A stretch of 64,000 nucleotides of DNA, taken from the NCBI RefSeq assembly GCF_003594935.2, contig NZ_CP043342.1, positions 2,046,001-2,110,000 on the forward strand, read 5' to 3'. The position numbers and the translations under genes were made by a program. Below the pieces are notes generated by a model. That model was not told the origin of the DNA and ran no database searches. It saw nothing but the letters and a program-made list of their open reading frames with translations. This document shows positions 37,968-47,796 of the stretch, piece after piece (positions within the stretch are counted from its first letter, which is position 1; every line of letters starts with the position of its first letter). Source of the stretch: Enterobacter huaxiensis (GTDB taxonomy: Bacteria; Pseudomonadota; Gammaproteobacteria; Enterobacterales; Enterobacteriaceae).

Positions 37968-38356
37968 GTTTGTTTAACGTGCTGCTCGCCGTTCACCTGA
38001 TTGCCGTTGCGCTCACCATCGGCTTTTTTGTCGTCCGCTACGGCTGGCGCTACAGCAATAATCCCATGATTGACGCCCGCTGGGTGCGCATTGCGCCGCA
38101 CTGTATAGATACGGTGCTGTTCCTTTCAGGCGCAGGCTTAATGTGGAAGACCGGCTATCTGCCATTTACTGATAAAGGCGCATGGCTGACTGAAAAGCTG
38201 TTTGGCGTTATCATCTACATCGTTTTGGGTTTTATCGCGCTTGGGCGTCGTCGTCCGCGCAGCCAGCAGGCGGGCTTTATTGCCTTTATGCTGGGTCTGG
38301 TGGTGCTGTACATCATCATTAAACTCGCCACCACTAGAATACCGTTACTGGGGTAA
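37964..38356 (+). CDS. sirB2: SirB2-family membrane protein (YchQ)
   Basis: 130 residues from ATG 37964, overlapping the prmC stop; an upstream in-frame GTG at 37958 is less likely. Four membrane segments are evident (LFNVLLAVHLIAVALTIG, then three more), with conserved polar residues such as RWVRIAPHCIDTVL. The gene order prmC-sirB2-sirB1-kdsA is as in E. coli and Salmonella. Biochemical function is not established. Confidence 0.9.
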   Translation: MSLFNVLLAVHLIAVALTIGFFVVRYGWRYSNNPMIDARWVRIAPHCIDTVLFLSGAGLMWKTGYLPFTDKGAWLTEKLFGVIIYIVLGFIALGRRRPRSQQAGFIAFMLGLVVLYIIIKLATTRIPLLG

Positions 38357-38359
38357 GTC

Positions 38360-39169
38360 ATGAGGTCCTTAGCCGATTTCGAATTTAACAAAGTGCCGCT
38401 CTGCGATGGCATGGTCCTGATTTCTGAGATGATTCGCGACGATTTTACGTCGCAGTACGTCTACGACGAGCTGGAGAGTCTGGTCAGCCTGGCGCGTGAA
38501 GAGATCAATCAGGCGCGTCCGCAGGACTGGCAGTTAGAGAAGTTAATTGAACTTTTCTACGGCGAATGGGGTTTCTGCGACACGCGTGGCGTGTATCGCC
38601 TGTCTGACGCATTATGGCTGGACCAGGTCTTAAAAAATCGTCAGGGCAGCGCCGTTGCGCTGGGGTCTATTTTGCTGTGGGTCGCGCACCGTCTGGATAT
38701 TCCGCTGGTGCCGGTCATCTTCCCGACGCAGATGATCCTGCGCGCGGAGTGGCTGGACGGGGAGATGTGGTTAATCAACCCGTTTAACGGCGACACGCTG
38801 GACGAGCACACGCTTGACGTGTGGCTGAAAGGCAACATCAGCCCGGTCGCCGAGCTCTTCAACGAAGATCTCGACGAAGCGGATAACGCCGAAGTGATCC
38901 GCAAGCTGCTGGATACGCTGAAGTCTGCGCTTATGGAAGAGCGTCAGATGGAGCTGGCCTTACGTGCCAGTGAAGTGCTGCTGCAGTTTAACCCGGAAGA
39001 TCCGTACGAAATTCGCGATCGTGGCCTGATTTATGCGCAGCTGGACTGCGAGCACGTGGCGCTGAACGACCTGAGCTATTTCGTCGAGCAGTGCCCGGAG
39101 GATCCGATCAGCGAAATGATCCGCGCGCAGATTACCGCTATTTCGCACAAACAAATTACACTGCATTAA
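38360..39169 (+). CDS. sirB1: SirB1-family protein (YchA)
   Basis: 269 residues, three bases after sirB2. An N-terminal transglutaminase-like region includes WGFCDTRGVYR, and a helical TPR-like C-terminus follows (ALRASEVLLQFNPEDPYEIRD). The family is conserved beside kdsA in enterobacteria; its molecular role is uncertain. Confidence 0.92.
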   Translation: MRSLADFEFNKVPLCDGMVLISEMIRDDFTSQYVYDELESLVSLAREEINQARPQDWQLEKLIELFYGEWGFCDTRGVYRLSDALWLDQVLKNRQGSAVALGSILLWVAHRLDIPLVPVIFPTQMILRAEWLDGEMWLINPFNGDTLDEHTLDVWLKGNISPVAELFNEDLDEADNAEVIRKLLDTLKSALMEERQMELALRASEVLLQFNPEDPYEIRDRGLIYAQLDCEHVALNDLSYFVEQCPEDPISEMIRAQITAISHKQITLH

Positions 39170-39196
39170 TCTTAATTCCGATTCACACCTGAATAA

Positions 39197-40060
<864 letters not shown>

Positions 40061-40062
40061 TA

Positions 40063-40089
40063 AAAAAACCCGCTTCGGCGGGTTTTTTT
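40063..40089. terminator. Bidirectional terminator after kdsA
   Basis: A stem built on AAAAACCCGC/GCGGGTTTTT with a TTCG tetraloop, flanked by A and T tracts. It serves kdsA and possibly the convergent chaA. Confidence 0.93.
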
Positions 40090-40098
40090 ATGTTTTCT

Positions 40099-40131
40099 CC
40101 CTCTCCCACCGGGAGAGGGTTGGGGTGAGGG
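40099..40131. repeat. Palindromic intergenic repeat (CCCTCTCCC type)
   Basis: CCCTCTCCC and GGGAGAGGG are separated by ACC and followed by TTGGGGTGAGGG. This GC-rich palindrome is a common dispersed intergenic element in Enterobacter and Klebsiella relatives (from memory). It lies between the kdsA terminator and the chaA 3' end. Confidence 0.65.
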
Positions 40132-40154
40132 CATCAGGCCGCACCGGATCAATT

Positions 40155-41255
40155 TCACGCAAAGATCGTCATCAAATACGCAATAAACAAGGCCATATGC
40201 GCCGCACCGTTCAGCACATTCGTGCGTCCGGTGGAGAACGAAATCTGGCACAGCAGCAGCGACGCCACCATCACAATCATCTCAGGCGCACCCAGCGCAA
40301 AATGCAGGTCATTACCGGTCATAAAGGCAATCAGCGTTACTACCGGAACGGTCAGGGATATGGTCGCCAGCACGGAGCCGAAGAACAGGTTCATCGCACG
40401 CTGCACCTGATTGTTCAGTACCGCTTTCAGCGCGCCCAGGCCTTCAGGTGACAGGATAAGCAACGCGACCAGGAAGCCGGTAAACGCCACCGGCGCGTTT
40501 AGCTCGGTTAACAGGGTCTCCAGCGGGTTGGCGTTCATCTTGGTAACGGCGATAACCGCAATAAGATGCACGATCAGCCAGACGGTATGCCAGGCGCTGC
40601 TGTGCGCTGAGGGCTTGCCATGGTGCGGGTCGTCGTCGTCGCCGTCGTCTTCATGCTCGTAAACAAACAGGCTCTGGTGCGTTTTGGTCTGAATCAGCAA
40701 GAATACGCCGTACATGGCCGCAGAAATCAGCGCGACCAGCAGCGCCTGGCCGGTAGTGAAGTTTGCACCCGGCAGCGCCATCGGGAACACCAGCACGATA
40801 ATCGCCAGCGGAAAAAGGGCGATGAGATACTGCTTAATGCCAAACAGGTTCATATACTGAGTGGCGAATTTGCGACCGCCCAGCAGCAGGGAAAAGCCGA
40901 CCAGACCGCCGGTGACGATCATGATGATGGAATAGAGCGTATCGCGCATCAGGGTTGGCGCGGCGTCGCCGGTTGCCATCAGCGCAGAGATCAGACTGAC
41001 TTCAAGGATCACAACGGACAGGCTGAGGATTAATGAACCGTACGGCTCGCCCAGACGGTGGGCTAAGACATCCGCGTGGCGCACCACGCTAAAGGCGCTG
41101 GTTAAAATGCCCACCAGCGCAAGAATATTGATACCAACCACCACTGGCAGTGACTGACTGCTTCCCCAGAAGACCAGCACAGCCAGTGCCAGAACCGGGA
41201 AAATGAGAGACGTCTCCTTGTGGCGGGTCTTTACCGCCTCGTGTGCTGCTGTCAT
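40155..41255 (-). CDS. chaA: Sodium(potassium)/proton antiporter ChaA
   Basis: 366 residues from ATG 41255, which has GGAG seven bases upstream; an earlier ATG at 41270 would add five residues not found in E. coli. Eleven or so membrane segments carry the two CaCA repeats (LSLSVVILEVSLISALMATG and LILSPEGLGALKAVL). A cytoplasmic acidic loop rich in Asp and His (HEDDGDDDDPHHGK) lies in the middle and is thought to bind cations. ChaA exports sodium, potassium and calcium at alkaline pH. Confidence 0.95.
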   Translation of the reverse strand: MTAAHEAVKTRHKETSLIFPVLALAVLVFWGSSQSLPVVVGINILALVGILTSAFSVVRHADVLAHRLGEPYGSLILSLSVVILEVSLISALMATGDAAPTLMRDTLYSIIMIVTGGLVGFSLLLGGRKFATQYMNLFGIKQYLIALFPLAIIVLVFPMALPGANFTTGQALLVALISAAMYGVFLLIQTKTHQSLFVYEHEDDGDDDDPHHGKPSAHSSAWHTVWLIVHLIAVIAVTKMNANPLETLLTELNAPVAFTGFLVALLILSPEGLGALKAVLNNQVQRAMNLFFGSVLATISLTVPVVTLIAFMTGNDLHFALGAPEMIVMVASLLLCQISFSTGRTNVLNGAAHMALFIAYLMTIFA

Positions 41256-41525
41256 GTGCTTCTCCATCAATGCAGGTGCTTGTAATTATAGATAGATTTT
41301 TGAGGTCATTAAACTAACAGATCTCTGTTAAATACCCTTGAATTTTTACTCACTTTTACTGTTAATAGGAAAAAGACAATCTGATGCTTATAAAAATGAG
41401 TTATCGCTAAATAGCTATTATATAACAGATGATTAGTTCAGTGATGTACGCATAATTTAAATTGCACTGGCACCTGGCGGTATCGTCGCCCACACTTAAC
41501 TCTTTAGCAAAAAGAGAGGTTAGCG

Positions 41526-41756
41526 ATGCCGTACAAAACGAAACGTGAATTACCCGAGAGCGTACAACACGTGCTCCCCGCCCATGCGCAGGATATCTAT
41601 AAAGAAGCCTTTAATAGCGCCTGGGATCGATACAAAGACAAGGACGATCGACGGGATGACGCCAGCCGCGAAGAAACCGCACACAAAGTCGCATGGGCCG
41701 CCGTAAAGCATGACTATGAGAAAGGTGACGATGATAAATGGCATAAAAAGAAATAG
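41526..41756 (+). CDS. chaB: Putative cation transport regulator ChaB
   Basis: 76 residues, mostly charged and helical (LPESVQHVLPAHAQDIY, then YKDKDDRRDDASREETAHKVAWAAVK). The family is defined by E. coli ChaB, encoded beside chaA and chaC. GAGAGG precedes the ATG. The regulatory role is proposed in the literature and not proven. Confidence 0.93.
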   Translation: MPYKTKRELPESVQHVLPAHAQDIYKEAFNSAWDRYKDKDDRRDDASREETAHKVAWAAVKHDYEKGDDDKWHKKK

Positions 41757-41933
41757 CCGCGAAATAATAAGCTGCCTTCATTTTGACTTTTCAGGCGGTT
41801 CATCTTCCGCTGTATTGCAACTGGCCCGTGAATTGCTTATCGTTGACGGACTGCTGTTAAAATGAACAGCAACTAATGCCGGGAAGGCGAATTACAGATG
41901 TCGCAAGGAAGCATGCAGTGGCGGAGGTGGAAA

Positions 41934-42629
41934 GTGTTAACGCGTGATTTCTTAATGAAGGCAGATTGTAAGACGGCATTTGGTGCTATTGAGGAATCGC
42001 TTCTCTGGTCGGCTGAACAACGTGCGGCGTCGCTTGCTGCGACGCTGTCGTGCCGTCCGGATGACGGCCCGGTATGGATTTTTGGCTACGGTTCACTGAT
42101 GTGGAACCCGGCTCTGGAGTTTGTCGAATCGGCAACGGGTACGCTCCCGGGCTGGCATCGCGCATTCTGTCTGCGCCTGACGGCCGGACGCGGCAGCGCA
42201 TGTCAGCCGGGACGGATGCTTGCACTGAAAGAGGGCGGGCGCACCACGGGCGTCGCCTATCGCCTGCCGGATGTGACGCTTGAAGATGAGCTAACGCTGC
42301 TCTGGAAGCGTGAAATGATCACCGGCTGCTACATGCCGAGCTGGTGCAGGCTGGAACTTGACGACGGTCGCCTCGTCAACGCGCTGGTGTTTATCATGGA
42401 CCCGCGCCACCCGCTGTATGAAGCGGATACCCGCACGCAGGTGATTGCTCCGCTGATTGCCGCCGCCAGCGGGCCGCTGGGGACCAACGCGCAGTATCTC
42501 TTCTCACTCGATCAGGAGCTGACTCGCCTCGGCATGAGGGACGACAGCCTGAATGAGCTGGTGATGAAGGTAAAAACGCTGCTCGAAGGAAACTCGCTGA
42601 ATAACCCGCTGCGTCCGGGGTTTGCCTGA
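41934..42629 (+). CDS. chaC: Glutathione-specific gamma-glutamylcyclotransferase ChaC
   Basis: 231 residues from GTG 41934, matching the E. coli length; GGAGG lies seven bases upstream, inside the longer frame that opens at 41898. The substrate-binding FGYGSLMWNP motif and the catalytic glutamate region (LWKREMITGCY) are present. ChaC cleaves glutathione to 5-oxoproline and Cys-Gly. It is closed by the terminator at 42629-42661. Confidence 0.94.
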   Translation: MLTRDFLMKADCKTAFGAIEESLLWSAEQRAASLAATLSCRPDDGPVWIFGYGSLMWNPALEFVESATGTLPGWHRAFCLRLTAGRGSACQPGRMLALKEGGRTTGVAYRLPDVTLEDELTLLWKREMITGCYMPSWCRLELDDGRLVNALVFIMDPRHPLYEADTRTQVIAPLIAAASGPLGTNAQYLFSLDQELTRLGMRDDSLNELVMKVKTLLEGNSLNNPLRPGFA

Positions 42630-42661
42630 AAAAACGCCCGGCTGGCCGGGCGTCTGTTTTT
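42629..42661. terminator. Bidirectional terminator between chaC and the DUF1883 gene
   Basis: A perfect 8-bp stem CGCCCGGC/GCCGGGCG with loop TG, with A6 on one side and a T-run on the other. It overlaps the last bases of both convergent genes. Confidence 0.9.
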
Positions 42662-42899
42662 ATGCGGCAACGTAGCTGACGGAATGCTCCAGCGACTGGC
42701 TGTGGCTGTCAATCAGGACGTCCCACGTGCCGGTATAGGGCACGGTCAGCCACGCCTTGTCATCCTGCACCGTCAGAATATCCGCCTGCGACTGCGTTTG
42801 CGTCGTTGAACTCATCAGATGAATACGGCAACGCTCTGAGCAGCGTACCACTACCGTATCCCCGCCAAACAATTTCAAACTTGTTTTCACCCGTGCCAT
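42660..42899 (-). CDS. Small DUF1883-like protein
   Basis: 79 residues, all-beta in appearance, with GGDTVVVRCSERCRIHLMS resembling the DUF1883 pattern of a Val-rich strand followed by Cys and a Met-containing strand. No signal peptide or membrane segment. It is not found between chaC and ychN in E. coli. Function unknown; the family call rests on remembered pattern. Confidence 0.7.
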   Translation of the reverse strand: MARVKTSLKLFGGDTVVVRCSERCRIHLMSSTTQTQSQADILTVQDDKAWLTVPYTGTWDVLIDSHSQSLEHSVSYVAA

Positions 42900-43056
42900 G
42901 TTTTACCCCGTCGTTAATGCGCTTTCTGAGCGTGATGTTGTTCACAAATTACTCACTGCATAACACCAAAGGGGAGGCTGACGGATGCTGATTTTGATCA
43001 AAAAATGGCATAACGTTTAAACAAAAATGACAAAATCCCTGAAAGCATTCAGCTTA

Positions 43057-43082
43057 CGCGCGTTTCGCCTGCGAAACGCGCG
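43057..43082. other. Perfect 12-bp inverted repeat downstream of the chemoreceptor gene
   Basis: CGCGCGTTTCGC and GCGAAACGCGCG are separated by two bases. It lies 12 bases past the stop codon of the minus-strand chemoreceptor gene. No T-run follows on the minus strand, so it may be a Rho-assisted terminator, a transcript-stabilising 3' hairpin or a protein site. Confidence 0.55.
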
Positions 43083-43093
43083 CGGGAAGAAAA

Positions 43094-44878
43094 TTAAATG
43101 CGGAAATGCCCGGCCGTTTCAGCAAGGTCGCCCGCCTGGCTCTGCAGGGCGCTGGCTGCCGCAGCGGACTGCACCACCAGCTCGGCATTCTGCTGAACCA
43201 TGCGGTCGAGGTGCGTTACCGCATGGTTGATTTCGTGAATGCCTTTCATCTGCTCGCTGGTGGCGATAGAGATTTCGCGCATGATGCCGGTCACGCTGAC
43301 GATGCTTGAGCGGATCTCATCCATGCTTTCGCCCGCCAGGTGAACGTAGCGAGAACCAGTAGCCACGCTGTGGGTCGTGGAGTCGATAAGCGTCTTGATC
43401 TCCCTGGCCGCCTGGGCGCTCCGGCTGGCGAGGTTACGCACTTCGCCGGCAACCACCGCAAAGCCGCGCCCCTGTTCACCGGCACGCGCCGCTTCTACCG
43501 AGGCGTTCAGCGCCAGAATATTGGTCTGGAAGGCAATACCGTCAATAACGCTGGTGATATCACCGATTTTGGCTGACGCCACTTCAATCGACTGCATGGT
43601 GCTGATGGCCTGTGAGACCACGTCGCCGCCGCGCGACGCGGCCGCGGAGGCAATGCCCGCCTGATCGTTGGCCTGCGCCGCGGACGCGTTCGACTGCGTC
43701 ACCGAGGCGGTAATTTCCTCAACGGCGCTGGCGGTTTCGCGAAGGCTGGAGGCCGCCTGCTCGGTACGCCCGGAGAGATCCTGATTACCTGCCGCAATTT
43801 CCCGCGCCGCGTTTTTCACCGAGTCGCTGGCGTCGCGCAGCTGCACCATGACCACCGCAAGCTTGTCGCTGAAGGCGTTAAACGCCTGCGCGATCTGCGC
43901 CACTTCATCCTCGCCGCTGTCGGGCAGGCGCCGGGACAGATCGTTGGTGCCGTTGGCGATGCTATGCATGGCGTCGCGGATTTCCGACAGACGTTTCAGC
44001 AGGCGGGCAATCAGGAAATGAACGATGGCGCCGCTCAGCAAGGCCAGGATCACCAGCGAGAGGGCCGAGGCTTTCAGTAAAGAACGCATGCCGGAAGTAG
44101 CGTCGTTGTTATCGAGCGCGACGATCAGCATCCACGTGGTGCCCGGCACCGCCGTGGCGGCAAAGGTTTTTTCCACCCCGCTGAACGTGCCGTCGACCAG
44201 GTTTCCGCTTTTCAGCGCCGCCAGGTCGACGCCCTTGATGGCTTCACTAAAGGGCTTCAGCGTGAGCACCGGATCGTTGGCGGCAATAATAGTGCCATCG
44301 CTGTCGATCAGTAGGCCGCTGCTGGCCGGTGTCGGGTGGATGCCGCGCACGTTAGCGACCACGCTGTCCATCGCCACATCCCCCGCGACGACCGCCTTCA
44401 GCTCGCCATTCTTTTTCACCGGCAATGCGAAGGTGACCACCAGCTTGCCGGTACCGGCATCGACATACGGCGCGGTAACGACGGGCGCACCGGCGCTGGC
44501 CGCCTGCTGATACCACGGGCGAACGGTTGGGTCGTAATCCGCAGGCACGCCGGCAGGATCGGAGAATTTTGCCGTTTTACCGGCATAGCCCACGTAGACG
44601 TTAGTGAACCCGCCCGCCTGCGCAAGCTGTTTAAAGACGGGAACCGGATCGTCGCTCAGGGCAATGGGCTGGGCTGAGGCGATTACCGCCATTTTGCTGC
44701 CTACCCAGTCGGCAATCGCCATGTTGTGGCTGGCGCTGGTGCTGTTCAGGATATCGCGCTGTGACTGCTGGTTATCCTGACGCGTGACCTGGAAGTTAAT
44801 GACGGTATTAAGAAGAAGGGCGACGACCAGACAGCCTGTCGTCGCGGCGATGATGCGAGCACGAATGGACCTGAACAT
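43094..44878 (-). CDS. Methyl-accepting chemotaxis protein with dCache sensor domain
   Basis: 594 residues: TM1 (about 8-28), a periplasmic region of about 245 residues with the dCache motif YDPTVRPWYQ near 125-134, TM2 (about 273-295), HAMP, and the cytoplasmic signalling domain with the conserved hairpin tip (IDGIAFQTNILALNASVEAA). The protein ends at HFRI without the C-terminal NWETF-type pentapeptide, so it depends on other receptors for CheR/CheB tethering. The ligand is likely a small organic molecule or amino acid. It is not present at this site in E. coli. Confidence 0.93.
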   Translation of the reverse strand: MFRSIRARIIAATTGCLVVALLLNTVINFQVTRQDNQQSQRDILNSTSASHNMAIADWVGSKMAVIASAQPIALSDDPVPVFKQLAQAGGFTNVYVGYAGKTAKFSDPAGVPADYDPTVRPWYQQAASAGAPVVTAPYVDAGTGKLVVTFALPVKKNGELKAVVAGDVAMDSVVANVRGIHPTPASSGLLIDSDGTIIAANDPVLTLKPFSEAIKGVDLAALKSGNLVDGTFSGVEKTFAATAVPGTTWMLIVALDNNDATSGMRSLLKASALSLVILALLSGAIVHFLIARLLKRLSEIRDAMHSIANGTNDLSRRLPDSGEDEVAQIAQAFNAFSDKLAVVMVQLRDASDSVKNAAREIAAGNQDLSGRTEQAASSLRETASAVEEITASVTQSNASAAQANDQAGIASAAASRGGDVVSQAISTMQSIEVASAKIGDITSVIDGIAFQTNILALNASVEAARAGEQGRGFAVVAGEVRNLASRSAQAAREIKTLIDSTTHSVATGSRYVHLAGESMDEIRSSIVSVTGIMREISIATSEQMKGIHEINHAVTHLDRMVQQNAELVVQSAAAASALQSQAGDLAETAGHFRI

Positions 44879-44984
44879 AAGTGAAATACCTGCTGTGTTG
44901 TTTCCATGCCTATCGGCAGGCGAGCAGGTAAACTTGATGCTGAAACCGCGTCCATAAGAAAATAATATTTTTATATGTTTATTA

Positions 44985-45338
44985 TTAGAAAGTTAATACT
45001 TTGTCAGCGGTAAGAGTCCATTCTGCCAGCTCGACAAGCGTGCCAATTTCCACGCCCTCAATCAGCGGAAGAGCGGTAATGCCGCGCCCGTCCGTGCAGG
45101 TTTTACACAGTTTGACCGGGACATCCTGCGCCGTCAGGATCTCGAGCATCTGCTGAATATTGTAGCCCTCGGCCGGTTTCTGCCCCTTCAGTCCCGCCGT
45201 GACGGCGTCAGACATCAAAAAGAGGCGCAGTTCGGGCGCACTGTCTCGATCGCGCAGGGCAATGGCCAGCCGCAGGCTGTTAAAAAGTGATTCGCTGCCG
45301 TAGGCTGCGCCGTTGGCGATGATGACAATCTTCTGCAT
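44985..45338 (-). CDS. ychN: DsrE-family protein YchN
   Basis: 117 residues, the E. coli length and nearly the same sequence. The DsrE/F-like fold has cysteines in KLCKTCTDGRG that could take part in sulfur transfer; the structure is known, but the function is not. The gene is single and reads away from the ychO promoter region. Confidence 0.94.
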   Translation of the reverse strand: MQKIVIIANGAAYGSESLFNSLRLAIALRDRDSAPELRLFLMSDAVTAGLKGQKPAEGYNIQQMLEILTAQDVPVKLCKTCTDGRGITALPLIEGVEIGTLVELAEWTLTADKVLTF

Positions 45339-45411
45339 GATGACTCCTGTTCTGTTAAAAGGCGCGGATAATGCTTAACTCCCCGAACTGTACCGATCCG
45401 GAGGAGATAAA

Positions 45412-45582
45412 ATGACGATAGTGGCAGGCTAATCGCCCGGCGCGCTAGTGCATATGCTCAGTATCGTCCCTCAGCTCAGCGACAGCATTGACGATCCGCA
45501 AATCGCGGGCCGTTTTGTTGCACTTTACAGCCTGATGCAGGGCAAAGAGCTGGTGGCGCTCACGCTTACCCGAACTGCATAA
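45412..45582 (+). pseudogene. Small frame with strong ribosome site interrupted by in-frame TAA
   Basis: A very good Shine-Dalgarno GGAGGAG precedes ATG 45412, but the frame meets TAA at codon 7 (45430-45432). The same frame then stays open for 49 codons to a TAA at 45580-45582 and reads as a plausible peptide (MLSIVPQLSDSIDDPQIAG...). A one-base change could have broken a 56-codon gene. The alternative is a six-codon leader peptide or restart at ATG 45454. No homologue recognised. Apart from this and the REP element, 45339-45737 holds nothing I can identify beyond the presumed ychO promoter. Confidence 0.35.
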
Positions 45583-45595
45583 GCGTGCCGACCCC

Positions 45596-45627
45596 GTAGG
45601 TCGGGTAAGGCGCAGCCGCCACCCGAC
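45596..45627. repeat. REP-type palindromic element
   Basis: GTAGGTCGGGTAAGGCGCAGCCGCCACCCGAC, in two arms around CAGC, has the form of enterobacterial REP units. A second copy in the opposite orientation lies at 59786-59817. Confidence 0.8.
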
Positions 45628-45737
45628 AGTAGTTTTCAGGTTATTCCTGAAATTTCCAATCAGACTGCAATTCGCGCGTGATGGCGTTAACATAATAAGA
45701 GTTTATTCATTTACACAGGCTTAGATTTACGACCTTG

Positions 45738-47144
45738 ATGGCTGTTTGGTCCCGCATTCGTTCGCTGTTCTTACTCCCCCTTATTTCGGCTGGAGCCGTT
45801 TACGGTGCGCCGAATTCCTTTATGCAGCAGGCGCAAAATCCGTTTGATAATAACGGTGATAACCTGCCGGATCTCGGCATGGCGAAACCTACAGCTGAAG
45901 GCGAGAAACACCTGGCCGAAATGGCAAAAGCCTTTGGCGAGGCCAGTATGACCGATAACGGCCTGACGACGGGCGAGCAGGCACGTCAGTTCGCGTTTGG
46001 TCAGGTCCGTGACGTGGTGAGCGGGGAAGTTAACGATCGCATTGAATCCTGGCTCTCGCCGCTGGGTAAGGCCAGCGTGAATCTGCTGGTGGATGACGAG
46101 GGGAGATTCAACGGCAGCAGCGGAAGCTGGTTTATTCCATGGAGTGATAATAATCGCTATCTGAGCTGGAGCCAGCTTGGCCTGACCCAGCAAAAGGACG
46201 GACTGGTCAGTAATGCCGGAATAGGGCAGCGCTGGATCGCCGGACGCTGGCTGCTGGGCTACAACACGTTTTACGACAATTTGCTGGATGAAAACCTCCA
46301 GCGTGCCGGGCTGGGTGCCGAAGCGTGGGGAGAAAATCTCCGCCTCTCTGCCAACTACTACCAGCCGTTTGCCAGCTGGCGAGACAGCTCGGACGTTCAG
46401 GAGCAGCGTATGGCCCGCGGATACGATGTCACCGCCAAAGCCTGGCTGCCCTGGTTCCATCATCTGAATACCAGCGTCAGCTTTGAGCAGTATTTTGGCG
46501 ACAGCGTCGATCTGTTTAACAGCGGGACCGGGTATCACAACCCGATGGCGGTCAACCTGGGGCTGGATTATACGCCCGTTCCGCTGGTCACGCTTTCTGC
46601 CGCGCACAAACAGGGCGAAAGTGGCGTCAGCCAGAATAACCTGGGGCTGAAGCTAAACTATCGCTTCGGCGTTCCGCTGGCGAAACAGCTCTCTGCCAGC
46701 GAGGTGGCGGCAACGCGCTCGCTGCGCGGCAGCCGCTATGATTCACCAGAGCGGGATAACCTTCCGGTTATGGAGTTTCGTCAGCGCAAAACGCTATCCG
46801 TTTATCTTGCCACGCCGCCGTGGGACCTGAAGGGCGGGGAGACCGTGATGCTGAAGCTGCAAATTCGCAGCACGCACGGCATCCGTCAGATCCACTGGCA
46901 GGGCGATACGCAGGCACTGAGCCTGACGTCACCGGCGAAAAGCAACAGCAGCGAGGGCTGGAGCGCGATCATGCCTGCCTGGAATGACGGTGACGGTGCG
47001 AAAAACCAGTGGCGCCTGTCGGCAGTGGTGGAAGATGAGAATGGGCAGCGTGTCTCTTCCAATGAGATCACGCTTACCGTGGTGCAGCCGCTCGTTGCAT
47101 TGCCGAACGACGATCCACGGTGGAAGTTGCTGCCGGAGGAGTAA
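45738..47144 (+). CDS. ychO: Inverse-autotransporter family protein YchO (invasin/intimin-like)
   Basis: 468 residues from ATG 45738. An N-terminal signal peptide (to about VYGA) leads into the intimin/invasin-type beta-barrel region (WLSPLGKASVNLLVDDEG, then alternating aromatic strands and YNTFYDNLL) and a C-terminal Ig-like domain (about 355-450, VMLKLQIRSTHGIRQIHW). It lacks the long adhesin arm of invasin, as does E. coli YchO. Its stop codon is one base from the stop of convergent narL. Confidence 0.9.
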   Translation: MAVWSRIRSLFLLPLISAGAVYGAPNSFMQQAQNPFDNNGDNLPDLGMAKPTAEGEKHLAEMAKAFGEASMTDNGLTTGEQARQFAFGQVRDVVSGEVNDRIESWLSPLGKASVNLLVDDEGRFNGSSGSWFIPWSDNNRYLSWSQLGLTQQKDGLVSNAGIGQRWIAGRWLLGYNTFYDNLLDENLQRAGLGAEAWGENLRLSANYYQPFASWRDSSDVQEQRMARGYDVTAKAWLPWFHHLNTSVSFEQYFGDSVDLFNSGTGYHNPMAVNLGLDYTPVPLVTLSAAHKQGESGVSQNNLGLKLNYRFGVPLAKQLSASEVAATRSLRGSRYDSPERDNLPVMEFRQRKTLSVYLATPPWDLKGGETVMLKLQIRSTHGIRQIHWQGDTQALSLTSPAKSNSSEGWSAIMPAWNDGDGAKNQWRLSAVVEDENGQRVSSNEITLTVVQPLVALPNDDPRWKLLPEE

Positions 47145-47145
47145 G

Positions 47146-47796
47146 TTAAAAAATGCGGTCCTGATGCACCCACACGGCGGCTTCGACGCGGGATTTTAAC
47201 TTCATTTTCTTCAGCATGTGTTTCACATGCACTTTCACCGTACTTTCAGTGATATCCAGACGGCGGGCGATCATTTTATTGGGCAGGCCCTGGGCAATCA
47301 GCTTCAGAATATCGCGCTCACGCGGGGTCAGCTGGCTGACGTCACGGTCTGAGGTTGCGCGGTTTGCGCGCAGGCTGGCGGCCAGTACGGGCGTTAAGGC
47401 TTCACTTAGCACCATCTCACCGGCGGCGGCCTGCTGCAGTGCCTTGAGCAGATCCTCTGGCTCCATATCTTTCAGCAGATAGCCGTCCGCGCCGCGTTTC
47501 AGCGCCGTGACCACGTCTTCCTCATGATTTGAAACGCTAAACACCACCACGCGCCCGGAAAGGGATTTTTCGCGCAGCTTGTCCAGCGTCTCCAGGCCGT
47601 TCATGCCCGGCATATTGAGATCGAGCAGAATTAAATCAGGATCGAGCGATTCGGCAAGTTCAATACCCTGTTCGCCGTTACTGGCTTCACCGACGACGGT
47701 GATATCTGGCGCCATGCTGACAAGTTGCTTAACGCCGGTGCGCAGCATCGGATGGTCATCGATCAACAGGATGGATGCCGGTTCCTGATTAGTCAT
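47146..47796 (-). CDS. narL: Nitrate/nitrite response regulator NarL
   Basis: 216 residues from ATG 47796; the longer frame to 47892 lies inside narX. The receiver domain has phospho-acceptor Asp59 ([13 protein letters not shown]), and the C-terminal LuxR-type helix-turn-helix reads [25 protein letters not shown]. Phosphorylated NarL activates narGHJI and narK and represses alternative respiratory genes. It overlaps narX by eight bases. Confidence 0.98.
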   Translation of the reverse strand: MTNQEPASILLIDDHPMLRTGVKQLVSMAPDITVVGEASNGEQGIELAESLDPDLILLDLNMPGMNGLETLDKLREKSLSGRVVVFSVSNHEEDVVTALKRGADGYLLKDMEPEDLLKALQQAAAGEMVLSEALTPVLAASLRANRATSDRDVSQLTPRERDILKLIAQGLPNKMIARRLDITESTVKVHVKHMLKKMKLKSRVEAAVWVHQDRIF

